From Ulva prolifera (Eukaryota > Chlorophyta > Ulvophyceae > Ulvales > Ulvaceae): DNA of 64,000 bases. How positions within the stretch are numbered: position 1 is the first letter of the stretch; every line of letters starts with the position of its first letter. The notes beneath the pieces are model-generated. The model had not been told where the DNA came from, ran no database searches, and saw only the letters and a list, made by a program, of their open reading frames with translations. Of this stretch, positions 59,077 to 64,000 are shown one piece after another. The stretch covers positions 1,836,485 through 1,900,484 of the forward strand of contig CM041204.1 in NCBI GenBank assembly GCA_023078555.1, read 5' to 3'. Both the position numbers and the translations under genes were made by a program.

Positions 59077-61342
59077 ATGGCAGTCTTCGACGCTCCCGTG
59101 TGCCTCACACGCTCCGCCCCTCTTGACGCTTACTCTGGGCAATTAATCTTCTATGATGTCATTGAGTCAAGTACAATTGCTGCATCCGGCGTTTTGTCAT
59201 GCGTTGCCGAAGCTGGCGGTGCAGTTGTCCTGCCCGACGCGATCAGGCTGCCAGAGTTCCGAACATGGGTGGCTGCCACAAACGCCAACAGAGCAGCAAC
59301 TGATGTGATGTCGTTTACATCGGTCTGTACCGTGCTCAAGGTACGGCATGTGTTCAATGGCTGGCTACACACGTTGACGCGTTGTTCCGGGAGCTTGTTC
59401 GATGGCCTGGCCTTGCAGTAATTGCGGAGTTCTTAGCTTAATTAAACATGTTCAACTTATGCTAAGGGCTGTGCAGGTGGCAGATGCTCTAGATGACGCA
59501 GGCCTGGACCGATGGATCAACATTGCTGCGGATCGCCTGACCCGATGTGTACATTTCGACCAGGAGACTGACTTGACTCCGCGCGAGATCGCAGAAAGCT
59601 TGTGCATGTTGTCGGATTCGCTTCAGAACCGCCTTCTCACGAGTGTGGCTCCCGATGCTCGCAAGATGCACAGCTTGCTTGGCTTCTTGCCGAGCCACAT
59701 GAACGATGCCCTCATTGCAGCCAGCATCACACCCGCCAAGGTGCTAACAGTACCGTTGCACGACAACTCGCTCCCATTTGTTAAGGCCTTGTCGGCCACA
59801 TCTCTTCTGGCTCCTCATATACTGTCACTCAGCTTTCAAAGCCCCAAAGACTCGCCGATGCAAGGCCAGCTCTGGCAAGAAGCAGCAGCAGATCACCTCT
59901 CTCAAGCACTGCAGCACCACTCAGGCATCACAAGCCTCCGCCTAGACACGCAGTACAATGACGCTGCTTCAGCGAGGATGCTCGCCCCAGCGATTGCCAC
60001 GCTCACGTCCCTGCAGACCCTCTACCTGCACGCAGGCATCGATGCTGCCACTTCCTCCACACTGCAGCAGACGCTGAAAGCCCTTCCCCAGCTTGAAGAC
60101 CTCTCCCTGTCCCTCATACTTGCTACGGGGTCGCTGAGGCGGCAGCGTGATGGCAGCATCACTGGCACGGAGCAGTGCTGCCTGGCAGCACTGTTGTCCC
60201 CAGCCACCCAGCTGACGTCCCTTCGGATCTGTGCCCTTGCAGATAGAGGTACCGAGTGCTACACAGCGGCACGACCTCTGGTCTTGCCGAGCCTCAGGCA
60301 TCTGAGCATGACGTTTGAGAAGCCTAAGCTCACTCCACGTTTTACAAACTCCTACACCATCGCAGCCAGCAGCCTCCTCAGTCACCTGGCTGCCCCCCTC
60401 ACCTCCCTGGACCTGCAGCATGGTCTCCATGCATCGTACGCCCCCGCGGAAGCCGAAGACGCGCCGCATGCGCAGCGTCTCATCAGCAGCCTTGCAAAGT
60501 TCCCGCAGCTGCGGCGCCTCAGCGTGACCGCCCCAGACGATGACGAAATCAGATCTGTAGCGGTGATGCATGCGGTCACCGCGGCCGCGCCGCCCGCGCT
60601 CGCCGCCCTGCACCACCTCGAGCACCTCAACCTCACCGCCGACCTCCCCGCCGTCCTCGCGAGCCTGCCGCTGCTGGCGACCAGCCTGTCCCACCTGCGC
60701 CTCACGTGCAGGCCCAGGCACGACTTTTTCGGAGCCATACTGTCTCATGACACCTGGCAGCAACTTCTCACCGCATTGTGCAAGTTCAACCTGGCAAGCC
60801 TCCAGCTTGACGCAGACGGACTTTATAGTGAGCTGCCCGGGCTCGCCCGCCTGCGCGAGCTGACGCGGCTGTCCGCGCTGCGCGTCAGCGGCTGGGAGTG
60901 CCTCAGCTCCGGGGAGGACATCGCCGCCCTCGCCAGCATGACCCACCTCCGCAAGCTCCACCTCATCAGCGCCACGGTGCCAGCGGAGATGCACGAGCGG
61001 AGCGTGCGTGCTGTCGCCGCGCTGTCCGCCCTCACCAACTTTGTCTACCGAGCGGAAGACGGCTCGGACGATTTCCTGAAGGCGCTCATCACCTGTGCGC
61101 CGGCGGGGCTGTGGCCACAGCTGCGGCAGCTCGGCCTGGACCTGTGGCCGCAGAGCACCACACCTCTGGAAGCCTTCCGCTTCGCGCGCGGCCTGCCGGC
61201 GCTGACGCACCTCACGCTGGACGTCCCATTTGACGCAGAAGGGGAAGAGTTCATCATATATGGCACAATCGGTGACGACGTCGAAGCCTTAGCCGCGCAG
61301 GCCGACTTTGCCGTGGCGGCGGTGGAAGAGTTTCCTTTCTGA
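59077..61342 (+). CDS. SKP1-like/LRR protein, copy D (two exons, 709 aa)
   Basis: Exon 1 is 59077-59340 (88 codons) and exon 2 is 59477-61342; the 136-bp intron has CTCAAG|gtacgg and gtgcag|GTGGCAGAT. This is the cleanest full-length member. Residues 1-88 (MAVFDAPVCLTRSAPLDAYS, VLSCVAEAGGAVVLPDAIRL) align with the SKP1 POZ core and its (V/P)xLPNV strand. VADALDDAGLDRWINIAADR and LTPREIAESL align with the SKP1 helices LAANYLDIKGLLD and GKTPEEIR. A linker to about residue 220 follows, then LRRs to about 690 (ITSLRLD, LTSLQTLYLHAG, LRRLSVTAP, LTRLSALRVSGWECL, LRKLHLISA), ending in the acidic tail QADFAVAAVEEFPF. No F-box, transmembrane or NB-ARC motif is seen. A role as a cullin-ligase adaptor with built-in substrate binding is inference. 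The start lies in an AGAGCAGAATGG context shared with copy E. Confidence 0.85.
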
Positions 61343-61575
61343 GGCGGGTGCGGGCCGCCATGCCGAGGTGCGCTGCTGTTGCATCTCGGGCGGGTGCGGG
61401 CGACCGCAGCCCTCGTTGAGGTGAAGGCCCCCGTAGCCACCCCCGCATTTCGAACGCTGTGCGCTGGGACCCCGACTGCGCTGCGCACTATATGCGGTGG
61501 CGGCTGCCTTCAGCGCATGGCGTCGCGGCGATGTCCTGCACCGCCGGGAGATCATGTGAATGCCACAGATGTAAA

Positions 61576-61630
61576 GTAAAGTAAATCTGAATTTACTGAG
61601 CCGTATCCTATTGGACATTGACAACTCCGA
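61576..61630 (+). repeat. 55-bp repeat, copy 2
   Basis: Identical to 38037-38091, in the same orientation, 230 bp after the stop of copy D. A TGTAA lies just before it at about 61570. Confidence 0.85.
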
Positions 61631-61739
61631 ATTAACGGGACCACATATGCCGAAGGGGTAAACCACTTGGAAACCCCCCCCAGACGACCGTTCGCAACTC
61701 ACAGGGCCTCCTCCTGTGCTAAGCGAGGTGGTCACGCAC

Positions 61740-61815
61740 GGCCGTTTCGATTCCCCAAAGCGCACGCAGAATCGAACCCACGACCTCCTGTGTCTGAGTG
61801 CATTGCACTGCAGCT
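61740..61815 (-). mobile_element. tRNA-derived sequence (SINE remnant)
   Basis: On the minus strand, GCAGTGCAATGCACTCAGAC is followed by GGAGGTCGTGGGTTCGATTC, an A-box-like and a B-box sequence spaced as in a tRNA. The stems do not close properly, so it is more likely a tRNA-derived repeat than a gene. It differs from the SINE at 19.2-19.4 kb. Confidence 0.4.
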
Positions 61816-61992
61816 GCCTGATTCCAGCGCTGTGTGAGTGCAGGCCGGCAGAGCCCTCTCGCGGCAGTGGGTGTCCCCCGCCCCACGTGGCGCCTGCCCC
61901 CCGGCAGCGGCACTACGGAACCACCATGGAGCCAGCGACCCGGCCGGCGGCTTCCCACGGCGCACCATGGCCGTCAGCGGGCCGGGGGTGCA

Positions 61993-62249
61993 GGTGTCAT
62001 CACAGGCGCCGGCAAGCAGCTGCGCGGCGCAGCCATCGACTTGAGAGCATGACATACCTACGTAGCTGCTCCGTCGCCGCGCCGGTTGGCCCTCGCGTTC
62101 CAGACGCCCATGTGGGTGCACGGCCTCTACCTCGGCCTCAGCCTCGGGCCCCTCGTGCAGTCGCTGCTGTACGGCGCCCTCATCGTCACCGTCGTCTGGG
62201 CAAGAGAGGCGCAGCGTGCGTATGTACGCTTCGGCGACGGTGGAATGAC
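61993..62249 (+). pseudogene. MATE last-exon relic of tandem unit 3
   Basis: GGTGTCATC...GGCAAGCAGC (protein GVITGAGKQLRGAAID) and, after a short stretch with no match, LALAFQTPMWVHGLYLGLSL ... EAQRAY match MATE exon 8 at 51957-52198. The middle part, equivalent to NFIAYYIIAVPA, is replaced. It precedes copy E with the same spacing logic as units 1 and 2. Confidence 0.75.
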
Positions 62250-62976
62250 GGCCGCGGCGTGGGCTTGGCGGCTGTGCTTGGGCTGTGAGGTGGGAAGTGC
62301 TACGGCAGGTGCATGCGAGCGGTGATTGCGGCGCTATCGGCGGAGCAGAGCATGTGATGCTTTGCATGGGGGGGGGGTGTGGGGATGGAAGCATGGAGGT
62401 GTAGACTGTGTTGTGCTCATGCATGCTCGAGCTGAGCGGGCGTACTAGGCCGCCTCTCACCGCCACTGCGATGGGCTGTGTGAGGCACTTTGCCCCATGA
62501 GCGTTGCTGTGAGTTTCCAGGGTGACGATCGGGGAGACTAGTTGTGGTGAAGGCTGCTGTGGTGGCCTGAGCTTGTGATGGCTGATTGAGTGTGGGCGTG
62601 TCAGATTGATGGACGGGTGCAATGCAGAACAAGAGACTTACTTTGCAGCTGCCTGGCATACCACTGGTTGATAATAAAATGCAATGATGCCTTCAGTACA
62701 GGCCACCATCCGTCTGTCATACACCATGAGCAGCTCCACGGCTCTTGATAGCCAGAACGTCAATCTGTGTCTGTTGATATTGTCGAGTTCCTGATCGTCA
62801 GATCCTGTGTGCCCGCGAGATTTCGCGCCAGGTCCTCCCCAGCCCTGTCGTACGTGGCAATGTGCATTGGCCAGAGTTCAAAAACAGCCAGATCATGTAG
62901 ACGGTGACATTTTCAGAGCATGAGTTCGAGAGGTCGGTCACTTGACGGAGGTTTCAATAATCAACTGGAGAGCAGA
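62250..62976. other. Spacer upstream of SKP1-LRR copy E
   Basis: No gene. 62690-62880 is a diverged relative of the spacers before copies C and D. An in-frame upstream ATG at 62920 would add 19 residues to copy E. Confidence 0.5.
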
Positions 62977-64000
62977 ATGGCAGTCGTCGACGCTCCCGTG
63001 TGCCTCACACGGGCCGCACCTCATGGTGCTTACGCAGGGCAACTTCTATTCTACGATGTGATTGATGAAAGCACTGTGTCTAGGTCCGGTGTGTTGTCAT
63101 GCATCGCCGAAGCGGGCGGTGAAGTCGTGTTGCCCGACGCCATCAGGCTGCCAGAGTTCAGAACATGGGTGGCTGCCACAAACGCCGACAAAGCAGCGCT
63201 TGATTTAATGTCGTTCACATCAATTTGCACCGTTCTCAAGGTATGGCATGCTCCCACGGGGTGGCTAAGCACGCTGACTCGCTGTATCGATATCGCCAGG
63301 GCTGAAAGCTTCAATCCTGCAATTGTGCTGATGCAGAATCACAGATCTGAACAAAACGCTCTCCGGTGATGTTAACCCTTTGCAGGTCGCAGATGCTCTA
63401 GATGACGCAGGCCTGGACGACTGGATCAACATTGCAGCAGATCGCTTGACGAAACGTGCAGATGGCCAAGGGGAGTCCCACTTGACTCCGCGCCAGTCCG
63501 CTGACAGCTTGTTGACGCTGTCAAATTCGCTTCAGCACCGCCTGCTTGCGCATGTGGCTCGCAGTACATGGACGTTGCAGAGATTGCTTAGCTTCCTGCC
63601 AAGCCACATCCACCATGCACTCGTTGCAGCCACCATCACTGCCGCAAAGGAGCTCAATGTACCTCTGCACCAACATGCAGTCCGGATCATCAAGGCCCTT
63701 CCAGGCATTCCTCCCCACCCTCCTTCCGTCCTGTCCCTCCGCGTGCACATCCCTGAACACGATGGACCACTGCCAGGCCACCTCTGGCAAGCAGCAGCCC
63801 CTCACCTCGCTCAGGCACTGCAGCACCACTCAAGCATCACCAGCCTGCACCTCGACACGGACTACCACGATGCTGCTTCAGCACTGCTGCTCGCCCCAGC
63901 CATCGCTACGCTTACGTCCCTGCAGTCCCTGCACCTCCATTCAGTCATGAACTCTGCCACTTTCACAGCACTGCAGCAGACGCTACAGGCCCTGCCCGCG
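62977..64000 (+). CDS. SKP1-like/LRR protein, copy E (runs off the right edge)
   Basis: Exon 1 is 62977-63240 (MAVVDAPVCLTRAAPHGAYA...) and exon 2 starts at 63386; the 145-bp intron has CTCAAG|gtatgg and tttgcag|GTCGCAGAT. The exon 2 frame stays open to the window edge: VADALDDAGLDDWINIAADR, LTPRQSADSL, FLPSHIHHALVAATITAAK, then the first LRRs (ITSLHLD, LTSLQSLHLHS). I prefer the ATG at 62977 because its context and position match copy D; 62920 is the alternative. Whether the rest is intact cannot be seen. Confidence 0.8.

Noticed and set aside
59969-61210. A 413-codon minus-strand frame
   Set aside because: It is the antisense shadow of copy D, whose sense frame is supported by paralogs.

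Overview
The window looks like nuclear DNA from a photosynthetic microalga, most likely a green alga. Genes are intron-rich with GT-AG introns, and several predicted proteins resemble plant families. TGTAA, the usual green-algal poly(A) signal, lies about 120 bp after the EF-Ts stop and about 75 bp after the MATE stop. The species cannot be told. There is no rRNA cluster, CRISPR array, operon or recognisable virus-like element.

Layout. 1-8.5 kb: two minus-strand genes (one decayed, one apparently whole) of a family with a SKP1/POZ-like domain joined to leucine-rich repeats (LRRs). 8.5-23.6 kb: gene-poor and repeat-rich, with a hAT-type DNA transposon flanked by an 8-bp target duplication, a cluster of foldback palindromes and a recurring ~150-bp unit, LINE-like coding fragments, a tRNA-derived SINE and one good orphan exon. 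23.6-29.3 kb: a MATH-domain gene, a small unknown gene, and an organellar elongation factor Ts gene divergent from it. 30.6-39.3 kb: a large minus-strand gene resembling an uncharacterised plant helical-repeat protein. 42.1-52.2 kb: two divergent membrane transporters, an SbmA/ABCD-like ABC half-transporter (678 aa, nine exons) and a MATE exporter (538 aa, eight exons). 52-64 kb: three more SKP1-like/LRR genes in tandem, each preceded by the last MATE exon or a relic of it.

The most notable system is the SKP1-like/LRR family. Its N-terminus reads like SKP1, the adaptor that normally holds F-box proteins in SCF ubiquitin ligases, but here it is fused directly to the kind of LRR array that F-box proteins use to bind substrates. 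All five copies share one intron at the same codon, inside the SKP1-like part. The right-hand copies appear to have spread as a unit of MATE last exon + spacer + SKP1-LRR gene. One copy looks whole, one is cut by the window end, one carries a 7-bp frameshifting deletion, and a C-terminal scrap also remains. A cullin-ligase role is inference from fold-level resemblance read by eye; no profile search was possible. Multi-exon models were built by hand from splice sites, phase and family resemblance.
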